DNA from: JADFUS01 sp964600025
GTDB taxonomy: Bacteria > Bacteroidota > Bacteroidia > Bacteroidales > Rikenellaceae
DNA: 37,306 bases
Direction of reading: 5' to 3'
Assembly: GCA_964600025.1 (NCBI GenBank)
Contig: CAZRHJ010000016.1
Coordinates: forward strand, 1-37,306
Made by a program: the position numbers and the translations under genes
Shown here: piece by piece, positions 15,178 to 24,315 of the stretch
Numbering within the stretch: position 1 is the stretch's first letter
Layout of the letters: each line of letters opens with the position of its first letter
Notes under the pieces: model-generated
The model's database searches: none
What the model was told of the DNA's origin: nothing
The model's input: the letters and a program-made list of their open reading frames with translations, nothing else

Positions 15178-16968
15178 CTACGGATTATGTAGGTCTAATT
15201 TTGCAATAAAGTCGTTAATTTTTGGATTAACAGACTGCAAATATTCTTTTTTATCTTCGGTTTTGATATAAAGTTTTTTTGTTGTAGCAGTTTCTACTGT
15301 GTCGTCTATTTCTACTTCAAAATCCAAACCTGAAATAGAACAAAGGTCTTTGATATTTGAAAGTAGTTCGTATTTCTGACGCACTATTTCTTCTTCGAGC
15401 AAAGAACTTGGCACAACTAAATGAATCTTTCCATTAGAGATAGTAGCTTTACCCAACACGATTGAGATACGAGGTTTTGTGTTTATTATTTTTTCGGAAT
15501 AATCCACACAAGCCTGCAAAACCACATTCTCATCTTCTTTTCTCACAAACTCAAAATCCTCTAATTTTTCCTCTTGCTTATCTGTTTGTGATACGCCAGA
15601 TTTCAATTCTTTTCTAAGATTTTTGATAGAAGGAATACCTAATTTAGTTTCCACTTCTTTTTTGGGAGTTTGCACAACAGTAGGCACAAGCGTTTCAGTC
15701 TCTCGAAGCTCTGGCTGGGACGCTACTTCTGGTGTTTGTACCTTTGTATTTGTTTCGGGTGGAAGTTGAACCACATTTACTGGCTTAATTTCTAAGTTTT
15801 GTTGTGATTCTGGTCTTTGCAAAACAGCACCCTCTGGCAGAGAGGGTTTTAAACTGGGAGAAGGTGCAACTATTGCACCGCTCAAATTTGCAATTTTCAA
15901 AAGTGCCAACTCACACACCAAACGTTGGTTGAGAGTGGTTTTGAGCGAACTCTCTAATTTTGAAAGCAAATCCAAAGCATTGAACACAAAAGCAATATCC
16001 ATCTGTGTGGCTTGTTGTTTGTAGCGTTGAGCCACATTTCCCGTAACTTCCAAAAGTTTTTGAGTTGAATCCCCACGAGCAATCAATAAATTACGTAGGT
16101 GAGTAGCAAAACCGCCTACAAATGTTTGAGTATCAAAACCTCGTTGCAAAACCTCATCGTATTTTAACAATGCTTGTTGATAATCCCCAGATTTGATTAT
16201 ATCTGTAAAATAGAAATAAGTATCATAATCAAGTATGTTAAGTGCCTGAGAAACATCAGCTCCACAAAGGTTTGAGCCACAGAACGAAACAACTTTATCG
16301 TACATCGAAAGAGCATCACGCATACAACCATCAGCTTTCTGAGCAATCATATGCAAAGATTCGTCATCATAACTCACCGCCTCTTTCGAAGAAATATATT
16401 GCAAATATTTGACTACATCTTCAATAGTAATACGTTTGAAATCATAGATTTGGCAACGAGAAAGTATAGTCGGAAGAATTTTATGCTTTTCGGTTGTTGC
16501 AAGTATAAAAATCACGTGAGCAGGTGGTTCTTCAAGAGTTTTCAGAAAAGCATTAAACGCCGAAGTAGATAACATATGCACCTCATCAATGATATACACA
16601 CTGTATTTACCATTTTGGGGAGGTATTCTCACTTGGTCGTTCAACGAACGAATATTCTCGACAGAAGTGTTTGATGCAGCGTCCATTTCGTGCACATTAA
16701 AACTTGTGCCATCATTAAACGCCTTACACGATTCACACTCATCACACGCCTCGTTTTGTGCTGTTCTGTTCATACAGTTGATTGTTTTGGCAACAATCCT
16801 TGCACAAGTAGTTTTACCAACTCCACGAGGACCACAAAACAAATATGCGTGAGCAAGTTGTCCACGGTCAATAGCGTTTTGTAGTGTAGATGTAATATGT
16901 TGCTGTCCGACAACAGATTTAAAATCCGCAGGGCGGTATTTTCGTGCCGAAACTATAAAATTCTCCAT
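15178..16968 (-). CDS. dnaX: DNA polymerase III gamma/tau subunit
   Basis: 596 residues. The N-terminus has the clamp-loader ATPase: Walker A CGPRGVGKTTCARI near 45-58, the inserted zinc module (C64 region, CDECESC), Walker B IIDEVHMLS, and the sensor SRCQIYDFKRIT. Residues of about 370-470 are a low-complexity Pro/Glu/Gln linker, and the C-terminal ~110 residues form a tau-like domain. It loads the beta clamp and organises the replisome. A standard A-AAA-AAG frameshift site in the reading frame was not found, so a gamma product is not predicted from sequence. It starts 18 nt after the porin gene and probably shares its transcript; a terminator follows about 100 nt downstream. Confidence 0.95.
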   Translation of the reverse strand: MENFIVSARKYRPADFKSVVGQQHITSTLQNAIDRGQLAHAYLFCGPRGVGKTTCARIVAKTINCMNRTAQNEACDECESCKAFNDGTSFNVHEMDAASNTSVENIRSLNDQVRIPPQNGKYSVYIIDEVHMLSTSAFNAFLKTLEEPPAHVIFILATTEKHKILPTILSRCQIYDFKRITIEDVVKYLQYISSKEAVSYDDESLHMIAQKADGCMRDALSMYDKVVSFCGSNLCGADVSQALNILDYDTYFYFTDIIKSGDYQQALLKYDEVLQRGFDTQTFVGGFATHLRNLLIARGDSTQKLLEVTGNVAQRYKQQATQMDIAFVFNALDLLSKLESSLKTTLNQRLVCELALLKIANLSGAIVAPSPSLKPSLPEGAVLQRPESQQNLEIKPVNVVQLPPETNTKVQTPEVASQPELRETETLVPTVVQTPKKEVETKLGIPSIKNLRKELKSGVSQTDKQEEKLEDFEFVRKEDENVVLQACVDYSEKIINTKPRISIVLGKATISNGKIHLVVPSSLLEEEIVRQKYELLSNIKDLCSISGLDFEVEIDDTVETATTKKLYIKTEDKKEYLQSVNPKINDFIAKLDLHNP

Positions 16969-16986
16969 TATTTAAAGTCTTTTTTT

Positions 16987-18513
16987 CTAAAATTTAAAAC
17001 CTACTGTAACATTTATAAAATGGTTGCTAAGCTCTGTATTTGATACTATTGCAACATACTCGTATGGCATTAAATTTGAGCGTTGGTAAAGGTAAGTTAA
17101 ATCCACATAAGCAGTTCGTGCTTTGAAACCAAAGCCCAAACTATAAGTCTGTACTGACTCGTCAAATTTCCCAAAATTCATATTATCAATCAAAGATTGT
17201 TTGAAAGGAGATTCAACATAAGAATATCCACCTCTGACAAACATTCCCGAACCCACATAAAACTCAGCACCCACACTATATTCATCACTGTCCGAATAAT
17301 TGTTTTGGATTACTTGTTCAATAGTCGTTTCCCCCGGCAGATACATTAGTCCACTTGTTTTCATTCCAGTCCAAAAAGTACGTTTCCAGTCAAAAGATAT
17401 AATTCCACGTCCTGAAAACATATACGAAACACCCGTCAAAAGTTTTGAAGGGCTTTGCATTTGGTATGACGATTCTTTTATTGCCGACTCTGTATAAAAA
17501 GATGTATTATCTTTGTAGAAAGCCTCTTGGTCAATATAGTATGCCTCATTTATTTTAGTAACTCTTGGAGCGTGGTATGCAAGACCCAATCTAAGCCCTT
17601 TTGCAGGTTCGATGATAGTACCAACTTTGAAGTCAAAAGCCGTACCAGATTGCCTAACTGCCTCCCACTGACGCAATTCTTTATAGTCGGTCGGGTTTGC
17701 AACATTTGCAGTTTCGGTGTAATTGATTTTTGAAAGCGAATAATAAGACGCCAAACCAAAGTTCACACCAACACTAATAAAATTACCAAACTTCATACCC
17801 AAAGCCACATTATACGAATCTGAATAGTTTTTCATAAATGTTGTTTGGCTGTGAGAATATGTGTCGCCTTTTGCAAACGAACGAGCATCTGGACGATAAT
17901 CATAAGGAGCATCACTCGACCACTCAATCAAACCATTATTTAATGCACTAATTGCTCCCCACTGCGAACCACTTGGAAACTTATGATATGGAGCATAAGG
18001 ATTATCTTTTGGAATAATCAAATCATTTGGAGTAGCTCCCATAGCATTGAGTTGCGAAGCATAGTGATACACAATCGAATTATTATCATAACCCGACATA
18101 GAGTTCAAATACATTGAACCGTTGTTTTGTTTGTTGTAGCTAATACCCAAACTCAAACCTCGTATTAAATACTTTTCTGAATTAATAAAATTAAAAACTG
18201 CTCCAAAATTATTCAACCCAAAAAATGTTTTAGAGTCTTTTGTATTAAAGTCTGTTTGAGAATTAGACGATGCAATTTTGAGAGTTGGGGTAATTGCCAC
18301 TTCGTCGGATTTATACAAAGCAAGACCAGCAGGATTGATAGACATAGAAGAAATATCAGCTCCCAAAGATGTATAAGCACCACCCATAGCCGAAACTCTT
18401 GCTGTCGAAATCAAACTACTTGTTTTTGAATAACGATAAACATCATAAGCGTTTTGAGCATAAGAATATGTGATAGTAGCAAAAACTACAACGCTCAATA
18501 TTATTTTTTTCAT
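16987..18513 (-). CDS. OmpP1/FadL-type outer-membrane transport protein
   Basis: 508 residues with a signal peptide likely cleaved after SYAQ (position 20). The N-terminal block RVSAMGGAYTSLGADISSMS followed by INPAGLALYK carries the NPA motif of the OmpP1/FadL/TodX family, whose plug domain and beta-barrel take up hydrophobic compounds. Alternating strands and a C-terminal aromatic residue (VTVGFKF) fit an outer-membrane barrel. The actual ligand is unknown. The start codon is one nucleotide past the stop of the upstream Tyr-rich secreted protein gene, indicating coupled translation; dnaX follows. Confidence 0.88.
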   Translation of the reverse strand: MKKIILSVVVFATITYSYAQNAYDVYRYSKTSSLISTARVSAMGGAYTSLGADISSMSINPAGLALYKSDEVAITPTLKIASSNSQTDFNTKDSKTFFGLNNFGAVFNFINSEKYLIRGLSLGISYNKQNNGSMYLNSMSGYDNNSIVYHYASQLNAMGATPNDLIIPKDNPYAPYHKFPSGSQWGAISALNNGLIEWSSDAPYDYRPDARSFAKGDTYSHSQTTFMKNYSDSYNVALGMKFGNFISVGVNFGLASYYSLSKINYTETANVANPTDYKELRQWEAVRQSGTAFDFKVGTIIEPAKGLRLGLAYHAPRVTKINEAYYIDQEAFYKDNTSFYTESAIKESSYQMQSPSKLLTGVSYMFSGRGIISFDWKRTFWTGMKTSGLMYLPGETTIEQVIQNNYSDSDEYSVGAEFYVGSGMFVRGGYSYVESPFKQSLIDNMNFGKFDESVQTYSLGFGFKARTAYVDLTYLYQRSNLMPYEYVAIVSNTELSNHFINVTVGFKF

Positions 18514-18514
18514 A

Positions 18515-19483
18515 TTATCTTCTACGTATTGATGTATTAGTATTTATTCGTGTTGTACCAGAGGAACGAACCGAACCTGAACTATTTGAGATTGTACTTG
18601 AACGATTAGAATTATTAGGTCTAACTGTGTTCGTGTATTGTCTGTTATTATTTGTATTTACAGTATTGTTGTTTCTATTAGAGTTTCTGTCATTGAAGGT
18701 ATCATAATTATATGTATTACCTCCACGAACAGAATTATAGCCATTAGAATTATTATAAATTCTACGTTCATAGCTATTTACAGTTTTAGAAACTTGTTTA
18801 TTGTAAATCTGACGAGAATAAGTTGTTCCAGAATTACTTCCACTACGACGATAATTATTTACTACATATTTGTCTGGATTGTAGCTTGGTCTATTAGGTC
18901 GCCAGTTTGGATAATAAGGAGGATAGTAAGGATTATAGCCCCAATAGTGAGGGTTATAAGGATAGTAACTAAATCCAAAGCCAAAATAAAACGGGTCAAA
19001 CCAAGGGTCCCAATAAGTGTACCACGAACGATATCCGTGATAAATACCTGCAAATGGATAATAGTATGGCCCATAGAACCAATCCTTCCATCTGAAATAT
19101 GAAGGAATATATGAACCATATACGTGGTTCATTGCGTAAGTTTCTGCCCAAACAGGAACATACACAATACGAGTAAGTTCATTTTCTTCGTCAGAATACT
19201 TAGCCTCAGATTTTTGTTTTGGCTGAACTTGTGGTGTTTCGTTCAACAACTCTTGTAACATTCCGGGATAATAATCCATTGCAAAAACACCGTCTTTGGT
19301 GTTTTTCATAGAATCTATCAGTTTTGTATTTTCGTAAACAGGAGTATATTTTTCTCGTTTTTGTACAGGTTTACGTGCTGTATAACCATACAAATCATCA
19401 TAAATCACTCGTTTCTGTGCATTAACGCCAAACGAAACCAATGAAGTAAAAATGATTACCAAAATAAATTTAACTTTTTCCAT
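18515..19483 (-). CDS. Secreted Tyr/Trp/Pro-rich protein with Asn/Ser/Arg-rich tail, function unknown
   Basis: 322 residues. A signal peptide (FILVIIFTSLVSFGVNAQ) ends near residue 23. Residues of about 120-200 are exceptionally rich in Tyr, Trp, Pro, Phe and Gly (for example WFYGPYYYPFAGIYHGY), and from about 205 to the end the chain is dominated by Asn, Ser, Arg and Thr with few hydrophobics, so it is probably disordered. I do not recognise a domain. The order signal peptide, aromatic-rich middle, basic polar tail suggests a periplasmic or cell-surface protein that packs against envelope material or the downstream porin. Translation is coupled to the porin gene (1-nt gap). Confidence 0.75.
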   Translation of the reverse strand: MEKVKFILVIIFTSLVSFGVNAQKRVIYDDLYGYTARKPVQKREKYTPVYENTKLIDSMKNTKDGVFAMDYYPGMLQELLNETPQVQPKQKSEAKYSDEENELTRIVYVPVWAETYAMNHVYGSYIPSYFRWKDWFYGPYYYPFAGIYHGYRSWYTYWDPWFDPFYFGFGFSYYPYNPHYWGYNPYYPPYYPNWRPNRPSYNPDKYVVNNYRRSGSNSGTTYSRQIYNKQVSKTVNSYERRIYNNSNGYNSVRGGNTYNYDTFNDRNSNRNNNTVNTNNNRQYTNTVRPNNSNRSSTISNSSGSVRSSGTTRINTNTSIRRR

Positions 19484-19681
19484 ATCTTTCGTATTTATTT
19501 TATTACTTTCCGTTAAAAATTTGTAAAGTATTGTTATCTAAACAATTACAACACTCACTTTCTTTGTGTATTTTGCTAATAATTATTATTTGACGTACAG
19601 ACATACGCAAATTATGAATTCGAGCAAAATGCAAATTTTTATCGTACTAATTCTATTTATTTGAGTCAAACCCAATTAAGT
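19484..19681. other. Intergenic gap between the secreted protein gene and polA
   Basis: 198 bp, A+T-rich. It must hold the promoter for the secreted protein-porin-dnaX unit and the end of polA, but I see no clear -7 box or strong hairpin. Confidence 0.4.
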
Positions 19682-22513
19682 TTAATGAGCATCAAGCCAG
19701 TTGCCTGCATATCTAACATCTGCCGTAAGAGGAACTTGCAAACTAACAACATTCTCCATACTATTTTTTACAATACTCATAAGTTCTACGAGTTCAGTTT
19801 TTGGAACTTCCAAAACCAATTCGTCGTGTACCTGCAACACCATTTTGGCTTTCAAACCTCTTTCACTCAATTCCTTATAGAGTTTTACCATTGCAAGTTT
19901 TATAATATCTGCTGCCGAACCTTGTATCGGAGCGTTTATTGCATTACGCTCTGCAAAGCTCCTAACAACAGAGTTTTGAGAATGAATATCCGACAAATAT
20001 CTACGTCTATGATAGATAGTTTCTGCATATCCTTTTTCTCTAACCTCTTTCACTGCCTCGTCCATATAGGTTTTAACTTGTGGATAACTATCAAAATATC
20101 CGTCTATCAACATCTTAGCCTCTTTGGTAGATATTTTGAGATTGGTAGCCAATCCAAAAGAAGAAATACCATATATAATGCCAAAGTTAGCACTTTTTGC
20201 TTTACTTCGTTCATTTTTCTCAACTTCTGCAATATTTTTCTTAAAAATCTTTGCTGCTGTTGCTGCGTGAATATCCTCTCCCGAATTAAACGCCTCTATC
20301 ATTGATTTATCACCACTAAGGTGTGCCATTATACGCAATTCTACTTGGCTATAATCGGCAGCAACAATTACATTATCGCTATTTTGTGCCACAAACGCCA
20401 TACGGATTTTTTCTCCTCGCGGCGTACGAATTGGGATATTTTGAAGATTAGGATTATTTGAACTTAATCTACCAGTACGTGTCAATGCTTGATTGTAAGT
20501 TGTATGCACACGTCCAGTTTTGGGATTAATCAATTCTGGCAACGAAAGCACATAGGTAGATAAAAGTTTTTTAAGTCCTCTGTATTCCAAAATAAGACCA
20601 ACAATAGGGTGATTATCACTCAGCGACATCAAATACTCCTCGTCAGTTTTGTATTGTTTAGTTTTTGTTCGCTTTGGTTTGTCAGTTATTTTTAGCCTTT
20701 CAAACAACAACTCCCCCAACTGTTTTGGCGAATTTATATTCAAATCATCACCTGCATATTTGCGAATTTCAAGCTCAATTCCCTCTATTTCTTTCTCTAA
20801 TAAAACGGCATATTCACCCAAAATATTGCTATCTATCATCACCCCATCAAACTCCATTTGAGTAAGCACCTTAATCAATGGTTCTTCTATATCAAAATAA
20901 AGTTTTTCAAGACCTTCGGATTTTATTTTTGCCCAAAGTATTTCGTTAAGCTGGTAGGTAATATCAGCATCTTCGGCAGCATAATCCAACACTTTACCAA
21001 TAGGTACAGAGTCCATTTTTAGCTGTTTAGCACCTTTTCCTATCAAATCTTCGATTTTGATAGTTGTGTAGTTAAGGTGGGTAAGTGCCATATAATCCAT
21101 TCCGTTGGATAGGTCTGGATTTAAAAGATACTGCAAAATCATAGTATCATAGAGTTTTCCTTTAACATCTATGCCTATGTTTTTCAGAACAAGCATATCA
21201 AACTTAATATTTTGACCAATTTTCGAGATTTTTTCTGACTCAAAAATAGCTTTAAATCTTTTGTCAAAATCTATCTTTCCATTGTTTGGCAAATAATATG
21301 CTTTGTGAGCCTCCAAAGCAATAGAAATACCTACAAGCGTATCTAAATTTGGATTAAGACCAGTTGTTTCGGTATCAAAACAAAAATTCCCTTTTAGCTC
21401 TATCAAAGAGGCTAATTTATCTGCCTCGTCTTGTGTTTCAATCAGCGTATAGATATGTGGTACAGTATCAATATTTTTGATATTTTCAAACTCTTGTGTT
21501 TCAAACATATCAACCATTACCCCACTCTGTGGCTTAGGAGTTTCTACTATTTCTGGGGATTTAGATTTTGCTATGGGTTGTTGCGAAAAAAGCCCCTCGT
21601 CTATGCTATACTCCTGCAAAGGTTTTGCCTCACTGCCACACTCTTTTTCCAAATCTCGCAACATAGTTACAAAATTAAGTTTTTGGAAAAGCGACATAAG
21701 TGTACAGTAATCAGGTTTACTTACCTGTAAGTCCTCTATGGCACATTCCACTGGAACATTTTGGTCGATAGTAACTAAGGTACGAGCAAGCATCAAATTA
21801 TCTTTATTTTCAATCAAATTTTCCTTTTGCTTACCTTTCAAAGAATCTATATTTTCGTAAATACCGTCTATATCTCCATAAGTACTAACAAGTTTCATTG
21901 CTGTTTTCTCACCAATTCCTGGAACGCCCGGAACATTGTCGGCAACATCTCCCCATAGAGCCAAAATATCAATTACCTTTTGTGGACTATCAATCGTATA
22001 ACGTTTGCAAATATCCTCCTGCGTTACCACTTCATAAGTAATTTCTCCACCCTTACGAGGCTTAAACATTTTGATATTTTCTTCTATCAACTGACCATAG
22101 TCTTTGTCGGGAGTAACCATATACACATCAAGCCCAGCACGTGCAGCACGTTTTGCCATAGTTCCTATCACATCATCAGCCTCATAGCCACTCACCTCCA
22201 AAATAGGAATATTCAAAGCACTAAGTATTTGTTTGATATAAGGCACAGAAAGAATTATATCCTCTGGTGTTTCACTACGATTAGCCTTATACAAAGAGTA
22301 TATTTTGTTACGAAAACTACCACCCTTTGGGTCGAATGCGACACCCAGATATTGAGGTTTTTCTCTGTCCAAAATATCTTTTAGGAATTTTGTAAATCCC
22401 CAAATAGCAGAGGTATTCAAGCCCTCGCTGTTACGCATTGGACGACCTATAAAAGCATAATAGAACCTAAAAATCAAAGCAAAGGCATCTATCAAAAATA
22501 ATTTATTGTTCAT
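19682..22513 (-). CDS. polA: DNA polymerase I, with both exonucleases
   Basis: 943 residues with all three Pol I domains. The 5'-3' exonuclease is at 1-290 (VSGYEADDVIGT near 107-118, GVPGIGEKTA near 195-206). The proofreading 3'-5' exonuclease looks catalytically intact: DTETT at 380-384, NIKFD (Exo II) and YAAEDADITY (Exo III). The polymerase domain has motif A VAADYSQVELRIMAH, motif B RSKAKSANFGIIYG and motif C QVHDELVLEV. Role: Okazaki fragment maturation and repair synthesis. It is preceded on the same strand by queD, with a copy of the dispersed repeat filling the gap and ending about 10 bp before the start codon, so a transcript reading through from queD would carry that hairpin in the polA leader. 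Confidence 0.97.
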   Translation of the reverse strand: MNNKLFLIDAFALIFRFYYAFIGRPMRNSEGLNTSAIWGFTKFLKDILDREKPQYLGVAFDPKGGSFRNKIYSLYKANRSETPEDIILSVPYIKQILSALNIPILEVSGYEADDVIGTMAKRAARAGLDVYMVTPDKDYGQLIEENIKMFKPRKGGEITYEVVTQEDICKRYTIDSPQKVIDILALWGDVADNVPGVPGIGEKTAMKLVSTYGDIDGIYENIDSLKGKQKENLIENKDNLMLARTLVTIDQNVPVECAIEDLQVSKPDYCTLMSLFQKLNFVTMLRDLEKECGSEAKPLQEYSIDEGLFSQQPIAKSKSPEIVETPKPQSGVMVDMFETQEFENIKNIDTVPHIYTLIETQDEADKLASLIELKGNFCFDTETTGLNPNLDTLVGISIALEAHKAYYLPNNGKIDFDKRFKAIFESEKISKIGQNIKFDMLVLKNIGIDVKGKLYDTMILQYLLNPDLSNGMDYMALTHLNYTTIKIEDLIGKGAKQLKMDSVPIGKVLDYAAEDADITYQLNEILWAKIKSEGLEKLYFDIEEPLIKVLTQMEFDGVMIDSNILGEYAVLLEKEIEGIELEIRKYAGDDLNINSPKQLGELLFERLKITDKPKRTKTKQYKTDEEYLMSLSDNHPIVGLILEYRGLKKLLSTYVLSLPELINPKTGRVHTTYNQALTRTGRLSSNNPNLQNIPIRTPRGEKIRMAFVAQNSDNVIVAADYSQVELRIMAHLSGDKSMIEAFNSGEDIHAATAAKIFKKNIAEVEKNERSKAKSANFGIIYGISSFGLATNLKISTKEAKMLIDGYFDSYPQVKTYMDEAVKEVREKGYAETIYHRRRYLSDIHSQNSVVRSFAERNAINAPIQGSAADIIKLAMVKLYKELSERGLKAKMVLQVHDELVLEVPKTELVELMSIVKNSMENVVSLQVPLTADVRYAGNWLDAH

Positions 22514-22518
22514 AGTTC

Positions 22519-22650
22519 ATTTTTTCTTTCAGAAACCATACAAGCTCCCAACTTAGGATATTTTGCAACACAACGTAGCGTATGGCGTCCGTAAGTTATG
22601 CGTATCAGCAAAATAGACAAGATAGGCAAGTTTCGTTTTTAGTAGATAAT
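22519..22650 (+). repeat. Degenerate copy of the dispersed hairpin repeat upstream of polA
   Basis: It begins ATTTTTTCTTTCAGAAAC, continues CATACAAGCTCCCAACTTAG (lacking the AATAAACTCGGATCT segment of other copies) and ends GACAAGATAGGCAAGTTTCG then TTTTTAGTAGATAAT. The ATTTTGC/GCAAAAT stem (22560-22566 with 22608-22614) is kept, but the inner hairpin is eroded. Confidence 0.75.
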
Positions 22651-22659
22651 TCTAAAAAA

Positions 22660-23103
22660 TTATTTGTTATCCTCTGCATACCATTCAGCAAAAGATGTTG
22701 CTGTTTCGTGGAGTTTCAAATGATGAAGTTCAACACCAGTAGGCAACTGTGATGATATTTTTTGAGCAAAATCAGAAATCAAATTTTCGCAAGTTGGTTG
22801 AAAATCCACAACAACTAATTTCTCGGTATCTACACAAAAAGACGAACTACGACTATCCTCCGAACTAAACACCAAAGCGTGGTCGTAAACCGAAATAATA
22901 TTATCATTTATAATTTTTTTCAAAGTCTTGAAATCAATTACCATTCCGTATTTTGGATTGGATTTATCAGAAATAGGTTCACCTATAATTGTAACAAAGA
23001 ATTTGTATGAATGACCGTGAATATGCAAACAAGCACCATCATAATCTTTCAGTGCGTGTGCCATCTCAAAAGAGAACTCTTTGGTTAATCGAATTTTAGC
23101 CAT
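22660..23103 (-). CDS. queD: 6-carboxy-tetrahydropterin synthase (QueD/PTPS family)
   Basis: 147 residues. The signature C25-x3-HGH (CLHIHGH, H29 and H31) plus H16 in EMAHAL gives the zinc ligands and catalytic cysteine of QueD; YDHALVF provides the Asp/His catalytic pair and LHETATSFAEW the pterin-anchoring Glu. The CxxxHGH spacing favours 6-carboxytetrahydropterin synthase in queuosine precursor (preQ0) synthesis over eukaryotic-type 6-pyruvoyl-tetrahydropterin synthase. No other queuosine gene lies nearby. It has a consensus promoter; polA follows downstream after a repeat copy. Confidence 0.88.
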   Translation of the reverse strand: MAKIRLTKEFSFEMAHALKDYDGACLHIHGHSYKFFVTIIGEPISDKSNPKYGMVIDFKTLKKIINDNIISVYDHALVFSSEDSRSSSFCVDTEKLVVVDFQPTCENLISDFAQKISSQLPTGVELHHLKLHETATSFAEWYAEDNK

Positions 23104-23125
23104 AGTTTATATGTATTTTAACTGA

Positions 23126-23156
23126 CAAATATACAAATTATAAATAAAATCTCAAA
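23126..23156 (-). promoter_or_regulatory. Promoter of queD
   Basis: Minus-strand TTTG (23156-23153), 19-nt spacer, TATATTTG (23133-23126), 22 nt before the ATG: a full match to the Bacteroidetes consensus. Confidence 0.75.
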
Positions 23157-23334
23157 ATACAAACAGCCAATAACATCAAATTTATAGATTATTATTTTCC
23201 TCTTATCACATCATATTTATACTATTTTGACTATTTAAAAGATAGATATATGAGCGATTAACAACATACAAAAATTACGAATGTCGTTAAAATACACTTG
23301 TTTGGCTATTTTAGTTTTTAGCTATTAACAATAA

Positions 23335-23366
23335 TTTGTAAAATATCATTTTTTTTCGTTACTTTG
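23335..23366 (+). promoter_or_regulatory. Promoter of the oxyR-trxB run
   Basis: TTTG (23335-23338), 20-nt spacer, TTACTTTG (23359-23366), one mismatch from TAnnTTTG, 44 nt before oxyR. The 307-bp divergent gap 23104-23410 contains this and the queD promoter; I see no other feature and cannot identify an OxyR operator. Confidence 0.6.
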
Positions 23367-23410
23367 CGAATAAATTGAGTGGGTATGTTCTTACGTAAAA
23401 AATTAAAATT

Positions 23411-24301
23411 ATGACTATCGTACAATTAGAATATTTGATAGCTGTTGCCAATTATGGAAGTTTTTCTTTGGCATCAGATCACTGTTATGTTACACAACCT
23501 TCTTTAAGCACCCAAATCAAAAATTTGGAGGACGAACTTGGTGTGATTTTGCTAAATCGTAGCGACAAACCAATCACTCTTACAGAAGCAGGAAAAGTAG
23601 TAATCTCACAAGCAAAAGAAGCTATCAGCTGTTTTTACACGATTGGCGAAAGAGTCAAAGAAATGAAAAACGAAGTGAAAGGAGTATTTACTCTTGGCGT
23701 TATCCCAACTATTGCCCCTTATTTACTTCACAAATTTGTACCTAAATTCATTACCGACTATCCTAATGTTCAACTTCAAATCCGTGAAATTTATACACGT
23801 GATATTGAACGAGAACTAAAAAATGGAAAGATAGATATGGGACTTTTGGCATCTGGATTTACCAATCCAGAAGAAATAAAAGAGGAAATTATTTTTGCAG
23901 ACAAATTTTATTTATACCACTCAAAAGACTCTGAACTTTCTGCCCACGAAGAAGTCCACATTGCAGATATAGACCAAACTTCGCTTATACTTTTGCCCGA
24001 GGGCAACTGTCTAAGAACACAAGTAATAGACCTATGTAATGCAAAAAAACTCAAAAACAAAAAAATATATTTTGAGAGTGGTTCGTTAGAGACAATAACA
24101 AGAATGATTGACAGCATTGGCGGTTCGACAATTCTTCCTGAAATGGCAACAACTCTCCTGCCAGAGGAAAGACAACATCAACTAAAACCATTCAGTCCAA
24201 TCATCAACGCCCACAGAGATATAGCACTTGCCGTTAGCAAGAATTTCTACAAGCGTAGTATTTACAGAGCAATTAAAGAAACAATTATAAAATCTAAATA
24301 A
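23411..24301 (+). CDS. oxyR: OxyR-type LysR regulator (peroxide sensor)
   Basis: 296 residues: N-terminal LysR winged helix (1-60, with SFSLASDHCYVTQPSLSTQI as the recognition region) and a two-lobed regulatory domain. C200 and C209 in EGNCLRTQVIDLCN have the exact C-x8-C spacing and position of the redox pair C199/C208 of E. coli OxyR, followed by a conserved GSLETITRMI stretch. This makes a thiol-based H2O2 sensor very likely. The thioredoxin reductase gene starts 14 nt downstream, so regulator and reductant are co-expressed, and autoregulation is plausible but unproven. Confidence 0.93.
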   Translation: MTIVQLEYLIAVANYGSFSLASDHCYVTQPSLSTQIKNLEDELGVILLNRSDKPITLTEAGKVVISQAKEAISCFYTIGERVKEMKNEVKGVFTLGVIPTIAPYLLHKFVPKFITDYPNVQLQIREIYTRDIERELKNGKIDMGLLASGFTNPEEIKEEIIFADKFYLYHSKDSELSAHEEVHIADIDQTSLILLPEGNCLRTQVIDLCNAKKLKNKKIYFESGSLETITRMIDSIGGSTILPEMATTLLPEERQHQLKPFSPIINAHRDIALAVSKNFYKRSIYRAIKETIIKSK

Positions 24302-24315
24302 CCCGATTTTTTAAA

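Noticed and set aside
15178..16968. Programmed frameshift in dnaX producing gamma
   Set aside because: The A-rich site CCC-AAA-AAA-GAA in the linker is not in the X-XXY-YYZ phase needed for a -1 slip.
18638..19102. Plus-strand Ile/Arg-rich open frame of 154 codons
   Set aside because: Product of the biased composition of the secreted Tyr/Asn-rich gene on the other strand.
19661..20305. Plus-strand open frame of 214 codons
   Set aside because: Antisense to the conserved polymerase domain of polA, with cysteine-rich low-quality translation.
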